Shown in pieces: positions 42,735-52,701 of a stretch of DNA of 64,000 nt (its first letter is position 1; each line of letters starts with the position of its first letter). Source of the DNA: Patiria pectinifera. Lineage: Eukaryota; Echinodermata; Asteroidea; Valvatida; Asterinidae. Made by a program: the position numbers and the translations under genes. Below the pieces are notes generated by a model, which saw nothing but the letters and a program-made list of their open reading frames with translations, was not told the DNA's origin and did not search any database. The stretch is from the NCBI GenBank assembly GCA_029964075.1, contig CM057144.1, positions 10,129,281 to 10,193,280 on the forward strand. Direction: 5' to 3'.

Positions 42735-43282
42735 AACACGACATGAGTGGACTACCGTTAAGACAATCCGGTTCATCGTCATGATCGGGGACAGATTGGA
42801 GAAGCTGCAAGCATCGAAAAACAAATAGAAAATATGGCAAGATATTGCTGCTGAGTTTGATAAACCAAATGTAACAGGTACAAAATGTGAAGATAAATGG
42901 AAGAATTTAAAGAAGGGTTATAGAGACTATGTTAAAAAACCTAACTGTTCAGGTACAAGTCCTTCCAGGTTTGAATGTGCTGAAGATATGAGCCAAATAA
43001 TGGGCAATGACCATAGTGTCAAGCCAAAGATGACCATTGACTCTGATTGCGCTGTTACCGGGGAGTCAGAAACTGGTGGATCGGGATATAGTGGCGACGA
43101 AGATGATGATTTTGAAATTGGAGTGACATTATAACAATAAAAGAAAAGGTAAAATCTCTGTCAAACCAGTTGACAAGATTCTGGCCTACATGAGACAGAG
43201 AGACGACACAGTCATGACAGAAATGCGTGCCATGCACCAGGACAATTTACGCGTTCTAAACAAAATTGTGGACAAATTTTGA
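42735..43282 (+). pseudogene. PIF/Harbinger Myb/SANT-like DNA-binding protein, decayed
   Basis: The frame reads WTTVKTIRFIVMIGDRLEKL, then SKNK, a TAG stop at 42826-42828 and KIWQDIAAEF. TGTKCEDKWKNLKKGYRDY follows, a trihelix/Myb-SANT-like domain with its spaced tryptophans. An acidic stretch (SGDEDDDFEI) comes next. After a frameshift near 43135, a charged helical tail reads VDKILAYMRQRDDTVMTEMR and ends at the TGA at 43280-43282. In Harbinger transposons this protein binds the element ends and brings the nuclease to the nucleus. The partner nuclease remnant lies 2.1 kb downstream on the other strand. The stop and frameshift make this copy inactive. Confidence 0.82.
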
Positions 43283-44372
43283 ACAGTGTGAAATGTTTCG
43301 CACCATCTCATCATAATACAAACTTCTTAACCATTCAATTGAGATTTATTTGGACAAATACTGTTTTTTTCTTAATTACCAATTCAAAACCATTTTAAGT
43401 TGCACGATCCACTGAAAAGGTATGCCCTTCTTTTGAAAAAGTATTTTTATTGCAATGTATGTAATGTCGAAGGTCTGCAGGTGAAACTTTGTACGACAAA
43501 CTTATTTAGCAAATCTGTACAGTAGTACAGCAGTCCTAGTGTCTTATTTGATTTTTTTTAGGGGGAGGGTTCACCTTCATAACAGTGCATCTTCTTTCCC
43601 AGGAATCTTAGATCTTTTTGATGGGTCGGTCATATGACAATTATTCTGCAATTTAAGAGTATGGCATGGAATGATGCTATTTCCAAACCATTTACCGCCA
43701 TCTGATGAAGCAAAGGAAGTGATTTTAAGATTTTCTTTTAAAATGTACTAGAGCATTGTGAAATAAAAGTAAAAAGTTCTATTATTTGATTTGAGTTTCA
43801 CAGATGAAGGTTATATGAAATATTTTATTATGCATTTTCACAGAGATATATGAAAGTTATATGAAATGTTTTAGTATGTATTTATAAACGTTGTTATATA
43901 CATGTAGCTTAATTATATTATTTATTGTAAATTGTACATGTATATTAAAAGTTCTATTCCTGATGGTTATATTGAGGTTTATTGAGTTATTCACGCTTGT
44001 TGGTTGTCAGTACATTTGTGATATAATTTGCACTAACGGGTAGTACAGGAAATTGGGAATCGGGTACCTAATTGAAGTAAAACACCAATGTCTGGACCAT
44101 TGCCATAGTTGTGGTGTAACACCTTTATTGCATTGTGATTTCATTTTGTAATTGATAACAGTAAATTGGAAGAATCAGCAGTGTTCTGCACAACAGTGAA
44201 ACCCATTGTTTTGCTACAACCCTACGATTAAGTCACTCTAATGATTTGAACAATCAGTAAATTAATGAAAGCTTGCTGGGGGAATTTCTAATTTAGAAAA
44301 ATTACAACTCTGTAAATGAGGAGCATAATAACACAAGAGCAATGTACATGTATTAGGCCTAATAAAAAAAAA

Positions 44373-44691
44373 ACATGTTTAGCGTCCCCGCCCGATTCAT
44401 TACGGAGGCAGCCGCCCTTTTTCTATTAGTTGTTTAATAAATTGAAACAAAAATCAAAAAAAAAAAAGTAATGATTTCTTTGGAAAAAAGTCGTAGTTTG
44501 AGACTCTAAAAGCTGGTAAGTCATTTCCTGAATCCAAGTAGCGGCCATTTAAAAAAAAAAGAAGCTGGAGCCATCTTGGAAAATAGCTCGGCCGGTCGTT
44601 TTGGAAAATGGGTCGGGCAGCCATTTGGGGGGAAAAAAGAAAAAGAAGGGCCTCCTTACTTTTTTTCAAAAAGGCAGGAAGCTAAACATGT
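44373..44691. mobile_element. MITE with ACATGTTTAGCGTCC ends, copy 2
   Basis: It starts ACATGTTTAGCGTCCCCG and ends GAAGCTAAACATGT. The body contains GCGGCCATTT and CATCTTGGAAAATAGC as in the copies at 29146 and 48649. It sits between the two Harbinger genes, so it may have inserted into that transposon. Confidence 0.82.
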
Positions 44692-45375
44692 CATTTTGTA
44701 ATTTAGACTGATGAACTAACGGTTAAGTGCACTCGTGTTAAAATTCAAAGCAAACGTCACTTCGAAAATTAAGGTTTAAGCATTTGATAATGTTTTTTGT
44801 TTTGTTTTTCTTAAAAAAAAAAAATCTGAACTGAAAATGTGCGAAAAATTCACAACCGTTGTCACTCCATTTCCTTCATTGGACAGCATCAATTAACTTG
44901 AATGTGTACAATGTACTTATATTTATCCCCTGCTCCCCCCCCCCCTCCCTCTAGGTTTGTAATTCTGACGCTTGCCCCCCCCCCAAAAAAAAATTCAACC
45001 CATTGCACCAGGGGTGCTAATCCCGGGAGAGATGGGGGTATACATGTAAATCCCCTTACTTTTTTACCAGCATGACCAGAGGAGGGCTAATGGATCCCCC
45101 CGCTTTTTCGTGGTGATAACCCAAAAAAAAGGGCAGATTTGGAGGTCTTCTTTTAACTTACAAACGACCGAAATGCATTCAACAATACTGAAAAAAAAGC
45201 GCCCACCCAAGTATCATATGGTGTTCAGCAAGCCCCCTCGTTTTTAAATTTCCAAGGCCGGGCAATTTCTTTTTATTGTAGTCAGCTCCCCCTTAGCAAA
45301 CATGTACACCAATGCATTCCAGGATTTCGTTTCTGTTGGGACTACCTGTAGTTAGAAACATTTTTACAGTTCCTT

Positions 45376-46332
45376 TCACTCTTGCCTCGCTAAGAACAGC
45401 TCAAATTCCCTCCTCCTCTCAGCACCTGCTTGCCCATTGTTGTATGGTCTGGGTAAAGCAGCGTTGACATCCTGTTCTGCAAGTTCTTCAATAATGGTTC
45501 ACCCTCATTTCGAACACAGAAGTTATGCATAACACATGCGGCTAGAATGGTGTGGCATAACAGTTCAAAGTCCTGTGCATCAAATTTCATCAGTCTGCGG
45601 AAGCGTCTTTTAAGCTGCCCAAACGCCCGCTCGATCATGACCCTCGCTAACGAGAGGCGTTTGTTGTTTCTGGTTACGCGTCAGGTTTCCATAGTCCTTA
45701 TGCGGCGTCATGAGCCATGTCATGAGAGGATACGATGTGTCACCGATGAGGAATTCTCCGTCTTGGAAATTGCTGGCTGATGTCTGGAAAACAGAAGAGT
45801 TTCTCAATACTCTTGAGTCATGCACCTAGGCCAACCGGTGTTAACATGTGTAAAGCAAAGTTCATTATCACACACACACCTTGTATGACCACAGAGTGAT
45901 ATTTCTTACGGTTGATGTAAGAAATTGGGTTGTCCTCCTTCTTTGGTGCTTTTATCTGTATATGTGATCCGTCAATAGCTCCAATAACTCCTGGTAATTA
46001 ACTGTACTCGACGAATCCCTCTGAAATTTTTTGGCGCTTTTCTGGAGATGGCCACTGAATTGCTCTCTTCATCAAGTTGTTGATAATGGCCCGACAAACT
46101 CTGCGGCGATACAGTGCGTCGTTGATTTTAAGATGCCGAATCTACCAGAAATGGACCGAAATTATGAGTCCGGGGTCCCAACGTACCAGAGAAACACCAT
46201 GGTCTGCTTGGCAATTGTAACAGGGGCACGACCGTAACCCGCAGTCCGCAACTCTGGACAGGCACTTAGCTCAGTGACCAAAATTTCGAAGGTAGATCTT
46301 GACAGGCGAAAATGTGACTTGAAGTCGTCCAT
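45376..46332 (-). pseudogene. PIF/Harbinger (HARBI1-like) DDE nuclease, decayed
   Basis: Reading the minus strand from MDDFKSHFRLSRSTFEILV (46332), the order of blocks matches HARBI1. They are VFLWYVGT; FGILKSTTH; RRVCRAIINNLMKRAIQWPS; GVIGAIDGSHIQIKAP with the first catalytic Asp; YINRKKYHSVV; VHDSRVLRNS; GEFLIGDTSYPLMTWLMTP with the second Asp; and MIERAFGQLKRRFRRL with the catalytic Glu. The terminal segment reads AERRREFELFLARQ. At least four frameshifts (near 46120-46170, 45885, 45835 and 45675) and an in-frame TAA near 45998 interrupt it. The family cuts DNA at TWA targets with a DDE active site. This copy cannot make a full protein. It is convergent with the Myb-like remnant at 42735. 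Confidence 0.88.
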
Positions 46333-46823
46333 CTCTTTCCAGTTGCAAGCAGTATAATGTTGTATTTACATCTTTTCTGGAACACGACTGTTTCACATTA
46401 CTGGGACGCGGGCCTCGATGCTTTTGGTCATTCAGATTTTACGCACAAAACCCTGGGCTGCCAGGGTTTTGTGTGTAAAACCCCCGTGCCCAATGAGAGA
46501 CGAGAGTCAAGGTCAATACATACCTAGGTCAGTCCAATGTGCAAGTGGATGGGATGTGACCGCAAAACCGCTCAGCTACAAGTGCAGGTAGCAAGCTTTG
46601 CGGTCACCGTGCATTTAGCGGTATTTTTTAACGTAGTTATAACGTACACCAAGCGGGAACACTTGTCATTTACCCTTGTAGCAATCAATATCCAGCCAAC
46701 GTGTTGTGTGTATCTATACTGTAGTTGACAGTTCATATGCACTTATTTGTGTGTATCGCGTGTACATGACACACGAACAAGGCCATTGAAAAAGATCTTA
46801 TTGAGAAATGCATCTATTGAAAA

Positions 46824-48549
46824 ATGTTAGCCGAATTATGGACTGAAAACTTTGATACCAAAGTTTTAAATAACAGATTATTGATAGATGTTCATGGTGC
46901 ATTACATTTTCTTGGACAAAACAACAGACGGAAAAAGGAGGGTTGGCGGCCTTTAGATGCTTTTTTACCAAGCAAGGTTTTGATATCAATGAACACTTTC
47001 TAAAAGCGAAAAATTGTCAAAGTCAGTATTTATCGGCGGACTCATTTCTTGCGTAGAGAAGAAAGAGACAGGGCAAACATCCGTATAGAAGAACTTCGAG
47101 CAAGATGCTCCCAAACCCTAACAATCGAACAGCTGTACGTTGAAGCAGACATACCTGCCTGTGGGGGAGAGATATATAATCATGACCGTGGTGAGGAAAT
47201 TGTAAATGAAAGGCCTCTTGGTGGAGAAAGGGAAGAAGCTGTTGCAAAGTCAAGGCAGATTAATTTTCTAAGGTCAAGGAAGACGATTGTAGGGGAAGGC
47301 GATGTAGGGAGTCCTTCTTCTCGAAAAATTCGACAGAGAGTTCGCTCACACGAAATAGAATTGGCGAGAGTATCAAAAACAGTGCACAATGGTGGTAAGG
47401 CTAATTTCTCTTTGGCTTTAGCATTGAGCTTCTCATCCAATAAACATAAAAAGAGGCTCATTATCAAGGATGACGACGACTGGGATGGAGGCTGTCAGTT
47501 CATGACATCACCGAGGTTTTGAAAATGATTGAAATCAAACGGCGCGGTCAGCAGACAAGTTTATATGACAGTTTGGTAAAGTGTCACAGTGCACAGCACT
47601 TCAATACACATCACTGCAGAAGAAATACTGAAGATATGTGTGACACTAAAAATATGGAACACATCATCAAACATCAGAGAAAGCGGCTCCCTGGATTTCT
47701 TGCCGCAGAGAGAGAGAAAAAAACGGCTGAAGTCCAGCATGAAACTTGGCACGAAGGTTATTGAGCCTTAGATGACTGCAACCGGTATGTCAGTCAATCC
47801 CATGAGACTTCGTCAGTGCCTCTTGTATCTGTATCACTGGCTCGGAAATGAGGAGTGGTGGCTATTGTTTGGGGATGCCAGCAAACTGGGTCGGGAACAA
47901 ACAACCCTTACCCGCCTCACTTTGATCAACAATTGCCAAACCCCGCAAGGTGTCCAATGGCATAGTCCCAAATAAGTGTGGATGAGCAATCTATTCTTTT
48001 TGAAAGATTCAAGGACGAATATCGAGGCAAATCTTGGTCGTGCAGGCGGGGAACTGGGTGATTTCCTAGGTGCAATGAAGCAGTTAGGCAATCATGTTCA
48101 CCTCTCTGCAGACTCCATGTTCTGCGATGACTTGGAGGGAAGTTGGGTCCAACAACTACTTCCGGCTGGAATATGTTCATGAATTTGTCAAAGTCCGACA
48201 AAGGAAACTTCGATACAGTGACAAGCAGAAGGTCAACGTTGATGCTGTCTTTAAATCGGTCCAATGAAGGGAAGTTGCTACCCATCGATGAAGACCACGT
48301 TGGGGTTGACCCAACCATGCTATATCGAGGAACCTTCCCGCAAGAGTGGGCAAGCAGTCGAGGACGGAATCTTTGCGCAATTTGATTGTTAACATCGCTG
48401 ATCTTGATGTCCATAGAGGCAAAGAGGGGTTGTTCACCTTACGGTTTGACGAGAATGACAAGCTGAAGGATTTCTGCTTGAATACGACAAGTGCTGAGGT
48501 AATTCTTGTGAGTTTGGACCAGACAACCAAACTATCCAGACATCCTTGA
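46824..48549 (+). pseudogene. Broken coding region of unknown family
   Basis: Successive plus-strand frames read like one protein of roughly 570 residues broken by frameshifts and stops. From 46824 it reads ELWTENFDTKVLNNRLLIDV. Near 46970 comes GFDINEHFLKAKNCQSQYL, then a TAG. From 47052 there is a long charged, coiled-coil-like part (REERDRANIRIEELRARCSQ) up to 47522. Later parts are MRLRQCLLYLYHWLGNEEWW (47800), LFFLKDSRTNIEANLGRAGG (47985), YFRLEYVHEFVKVRQRKLRY (48157) and SLRNLIVNIADLDVHRGKEG (48370). I do not recognise the family. Repetitive uncharacterised proteins of this style occur in other invertebrate genomes, so it may be transposon cargo. It lies 490 bases beyond the Harbinger nuclease start. 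Confidence 0.6.
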
Positions 48550-48648
48550 CAATGTCATCCCAGATATGAAGTATCCATGGCCCCTTCCATAAACGTCCTA
48601 AACATCACCGATGTGACAGGTGATCGTTAGGCGACATATAATTTAAAC

Positions 48649-48858
48649 AATGTTTAGCGTTTCAAAATTGACATCATTGTTACCTCTTTATCTGTTGCAT
48701 CTAGCTCATATAAAGCTGTTATGTCATTTCCTGAGTCCAATGGCGGCCATTTAAAAAATGCGGCCATCTTGAAAAATAGTCCGGTCGGATGGCCATTTTG
48801 GAGGGGAAAAAAGGGCATCCCGCTTCCTTTTTTTCAAAAATGCAGGACGCTAAACATG
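48649..48858. mobile_element. MITE with TTTAGCGTCC-type ends, copy 3
   Basis: It starts AATGTTTAGCGT and ends GGACGCTAAACATG. Its body (TCATTTCCTGAGTCCAATGG, GCGGCCATCTTGAAAAATAG) is nearly the reverse complement of the copy at 29146-29425, indicating fairly recent activity of the family. Confidence 0.82.
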
Positions 48859-49164
48859 GTGGTGTTTTTTTTTTTTTAACACATTAACACCTCCAACATA
48901 TTAACACCCTCCCAAGCACACATTTATTCCCTTATTTCATGTAGAGCGGACCCGTAGAACATTAATAACTTAATCAAAACATGCATAAGCATCAACGGCA
49001 TTGATCGCTGCACATCTTGACCTTAGGTGATTTCGCTGCATAGCATTGATCTTATCTGAGTCTACCCGAATCACCAATAATATATCTGATTAGTTTGTCA
49101 TATAAACCACACAGGGAAACTTGGGGGAAAAGGTCATATCCTCATCTCTGAGTGATCCACGTGT

Positions 49165-49640
49165 GGAGTGTCATGGCCTTAGCGGTTAATAGCACCGCAC
49201 CGGACTCATGCTCTGGTGTTTCAGAGGCAGCAGAATGTGGGGAACGAGCCTGGGTCTACACACGTGTCCTTAACCCCATGCGCACGGGAAGCGGTCATGG
49301 CCGCGGCCGCTAATCCGGCATTGGAATGCAGTTGCCAGCTGTGGTATGCCGTGGCACACGGCTAGTGGGTAGTTCCACAGCTGCTGCTTTTGTGCAGTCC
49401 CGCTACCACACAAAGGCTGTGCAGTCATGCGGGCCGCTTGCTCTATGTGTGGAGGAATGTCCCCATTATAACCCGTGCTTAAGGGGTTAAGCAAGGCACT
49501 TAACCATTATTGCTTGTCCTTCGGAGTAAAGCCGAATGTCCATTGTGTTGTGCAATGCAAAGCACGTAAAAGAACCCAGTTACACTTATTACTAAGAGAA
49601 GGAGTCCGGTGTTTCTGGCCTCCTGTTAAAACTCCGCCGC
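49165..49640 (+). mobile_element. SINE-like element, composite
   Basis: The head (GTGTCATGGCCTTAGCGGTTAA) resembles an RNA polymerase III A box. The tail (CAAGGCACTTAACCATTATT, CTTGTCCTTCGGAGTAAAGC, AGAGAAGGAGTCCGGTG) matches the body of the SINE at 22464-22760. About 250 bases of GC-rich sequence lie between head and shared body. Confidence 0.65.
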
Positions 49641-49844
49641 GGAGTCCTTATATGAGAAGAACCAACCAAGTGCCAAGTACCAAGTACTATTTCCCAGGTT
49701 TGCAGCATTGCTAATGTTGCCTGCATCGCGACTATAGGCGTAATCCCTGACTACACATGGCATATAGGCCCTACTGGTTTATGGCTTTTGACAATAAGTG
49801 CATTTTGAACAAACACTGACAAAATTGGAAACCGCCAACAAATA

Positions 49845-49870
49845 GGGCTGGAAAGCTCAGTTGGTAGAAT
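49845..49870 (+). mobile_element. Truncated tRNA-like fragment
   Basis: GGAAAGCTCAGTTGGTAGA resembles the A-box half of a tRNA, but no B box follows. It is probably a SINE stub. Confidence 0.35.
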
Positions 49871-50696
49871 TCAAATTAAAAATTCATAAACGCAAGCAAT
49901 ATAAATCGACTCAGAGCTACCAATCAGCCTTTACACATGCACACACAGAATGAATAGTAAAAAGAAAAAAGGTAAAAAGAGTTGTGTAAGCAAATACACA
50001 GTTTAATACAAATTGACCAACAAAATAAAGAATTATAATGTCGATTGAAAAATACATTTTAAAAGTGTAAATATGTATATTTAAAACGGCTTGCGTAAAC
50101 ACGTCCGATGTTTTACTTTTTCAATGGTAAACTTTACAAAGTTGCAGTGAAAGTTGTCATCCACTGTGTAAAGATTACTGATTCGAAGGTAAAGCTCGCC
50201 ATGTGGTTGCCATGTGTTTGCAGTGTGCTATTCGCAAAGGACAAACGTGTGAAGCTTCTTCGTACTTTCGAACAATGAACGCCACCACGTTCATACGTCG
50301 TCGTCCTAGTAATCGGGTCGTTAAAAGGCAAGAAACCCAAGCCTATAATATTTACTAACCACTTTGTTTGACAATTACATACGAATTATGAACCGAAGAT
50401 GGAAGATCAAATTGTCAGTAGCGAGTGACGATTATGTTGGCTATTTGACCGTAATGTTACATGTACGTGAGTTACTATTCACGTACTCATGCATGTGTGA
50501 AAGTCATTGCTGTGGATTCAAACAGGTCGTGTTGGTTTGTAAACTCGGTTGGCATCATACTTAGCTATTGCCATGTTTTCTGAGTAAATTTCCAAGAATC
50601 GATCCTGAAAGTCCTACTCTTTGTTTGTTGTAACATAGCATTGAATTCGACAGAACTAAGACTGAACCAAGAGTAATTCAACGGAGAGTTGTTACG

Positions 50697-50822
50697 ACCA
50701 GTAATGTAATAATGGACCAATAATGTCATACCGACCAGTAATGTAATACAAATCGACCAGTAATGTAATAACCAAAAACCGACCAGCAATGTAATAAAAA
50801 ATGACCAGTTATATAATAACCA
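50697..50822 (+). repeat. Six GACCAGTAATGTAATA-like units
   Basis: The word GACCAGTAATGTAATA or close variants recurs six times with uneven spacing of about 17-27 bases. Confidence 0.7.
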
Positions 50823-51485
50823 TAGATTTCGTACCATTTTTTGAATTTTTTGGAGGAACTTTGTATTTTGAGCACGTGATTTGAGTGGACAACCCGACCA
50901 CTGTTTGAAACCGTTTGATAAATCTGTCTTTCGTTTTCCCGGACAATAATTCTCCGCGGGTTTTCTCCTAAACGGGAAACATACGTCCCTTAAATTTCTA
51001 TCAAAGAAAATTTAACTATGTAATCAAGTAAAGTTCGGGTACAAGATTTAATTGATTAAAACTTTACCTAATTGAAAGATAAATTTTAGTCTTTCTACAT
51101 AAACACGGCGTAGTAATGTTTACCAAGTATTTACTAAAAGTATTTTTACAAAGATATGTAACTTAATTTACCGATTTCTAAAGTAAAATTTTACCAAACT
51201 ATATTTACCAAGATATTAGGTAAATTAATTTACCAATTTTCAAAGTAAATTTTTAACCAAACAATTGTTAAAAACCTTACCCAACACCTGTTGTGTAAAA
51301 TTTGTATCTAACTACACATTAGCAGGTTCGTATGGCACATTGCAAACATGTAAAATGTACACAACCTGTGTAATCTTTTATATACGCCAGAAGTTGGAGT
51401 ATTTGCTTGGGTATTGATAAATATATGCCTCTCCAACTGTTGTTTTTCTTCATGTATAGTGTCTGTATAATTTTGGAAATAAATG

Positions 51486-51776
51486 TTGGTTGGGTTGGGA
51501 TGGGTTGGGTTGGGTTGGGTTGGGTTGGGTTGGGTTGGGTTGGGTTGGGTTGGGTTGGGTTGGGTTGGGTTGGGTTGGGTTGGGCTGGGTTGGGTTGGGT
51601 TGGGTTGGGTTGGGTTGGGTTGGGTTGGGTTGGGTTGGGTTGGGTTGGGTTGGGTTGGGTTGGGTTGGGTTGGGTTGGGTTGGGTTGGGTTGGGTTGGGT
51701 TGGGTTGGGTTGGGTTGGGTTGGGTTGGGTTGGGTTGGGTTGGGTTGGGTTGGGTTGGGTTGGGTTGGGTTGGGTT
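51486..51776 (+). repeat. (GGGTT)n microsatellite, about 58 units
   Basis: A nearly perfect pentanucleotide array has single-base variants near 51500 and at about 51585. It is open in all plus frames and encodes WVGLG or PNPTQ repeats, which are not evidence of a gene. It is not the TTAGGG telomere repeat. Confidence 0.97.
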
Positions 51777-51807
51777 GCATTGGATTACATTGAAATTAAA
51801 TTATACT

Positions 51808-51974
51808 TTCATCATTAATGAACAATTGTGAAGTCCAGTGTCCTGTAGACGTCACAATTGCATAACAATCACAGACGCGTGTTAAGGCGGGTAAAATCAA
51901 ACCATCATTCAATACACACAAAGTTTTGTTTATTGAAATATTTTTAAAAAAATTATAGTTTGCCAAGATTGGTC
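51808..51974 (+). repeat. 167-bp dispersed repeat, copy 1
   Basis: It contains CCAGTGTCCTGTAGACGTCA, CAATTGCATAACAATCACAG and TATAGTTTGCCAAGATTGG. A second copy is at 59305-59471 in the same orientation, 7.5 kb away. Confidence 0.85.
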
Positions 51975-52362
51975 ACACATACGTAAGAATAGCGTTCTTT
52001 CGTTTTGGACGGTTAGTCATAACGGTTTGTTGTGACAGCTCGTCATGACGGTCGTCCTGTCCAATCACATTCCTCGTTGAAACGAAGGGGAGTGATCAAT
52101 GGATATTGGCCAAATATACTGGCTCCTCTATACTGTAACCTTTGTCATTCGTAATAAAATTTTACCAACTATATTTACCAAGATATAAGGTAAATTAATT
52201 TACATATTTTCAAAGACATTTTTAACCAAACAATTGTCAAAAAAACCTGTTGTGTAAAATATGTTTCTAACGATATATTAGCACGTCCGTATGGCACATT
52301 GCAAACATGTAAAATTTACACAACCTGTGTAATCTTTTATGTGTTGTGACGTTAAACATATA

Positions 52363-52700
52363 CAGAGGATGCTGTACTTACATTGCTAAATGGTATCTTT
52401 GAACACTTAGAAAAAGCAGGGGCTTTCGTTAAAGTTCTTTTTGTGGACTTCTCAAGCGCTTTCAACACCATCCAACCGCATCTTCTAGCTCGAAAACTAA
52501 TGAATTTGAATGTTCACCCCAGGCTTATTTTATGGATCAACGATTTTATAACCGATAGAAGTCCACGTGTTAAAGTGAATTCCACACTTTCATCCGTCCA
52601 GCACACTCACACAGGTGCCCCACAGGGATGCGTTCTGTCACCTGTCCTTTACACTTTGTATACAAATGATCTCACTACTCTGGAAACATCACATAGAATA
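52363..52700 (+). mobile_element. Non-LTR retrotransposon reverse transcriptase fragment
   Basis: An open frame reads KVLFVDFSSAFNTIQPHLLA, followed by PRLILWINDF and TGAPQGCVLSPVLYTLYTND. These are conserved reverse transcriptase blocks of CR1/Rex1-type LINEs. The catalytic YADD block and both ends are missing. After the TND motif the sequence passes directly into the TGACGTCA-rich satellite-like region, so the junction is a truncation or recombination point. Confidence 0.9.
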
Positions 52701-52701
52701 A

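Larger units (their letters stand above)
51186..52345 (+). repeat. Direct duplication of about 195 bp flanking the GGGTT array
   Basis: The blocks at 51186-51385 and 52153-52345 share ATATTTACCAAGATAT, CCAAACAATTGT, GTATGGCACATTGCAAACAT and ACACAACCTGTGTAATCTTT in the same order. The GGGTT microsatellite and one copy of another repeat (51808-51974) lie between them. This could be a local segmental duplication. Confidence 0.8.

Noticed and set aside
51319..51831. Long open frames over the GGGTT array
   Set aside because: A stop-free pentanucleotide repeat opens frames on both strands; the repeated WVGLG or PNPTQ translation is not a protein signal.
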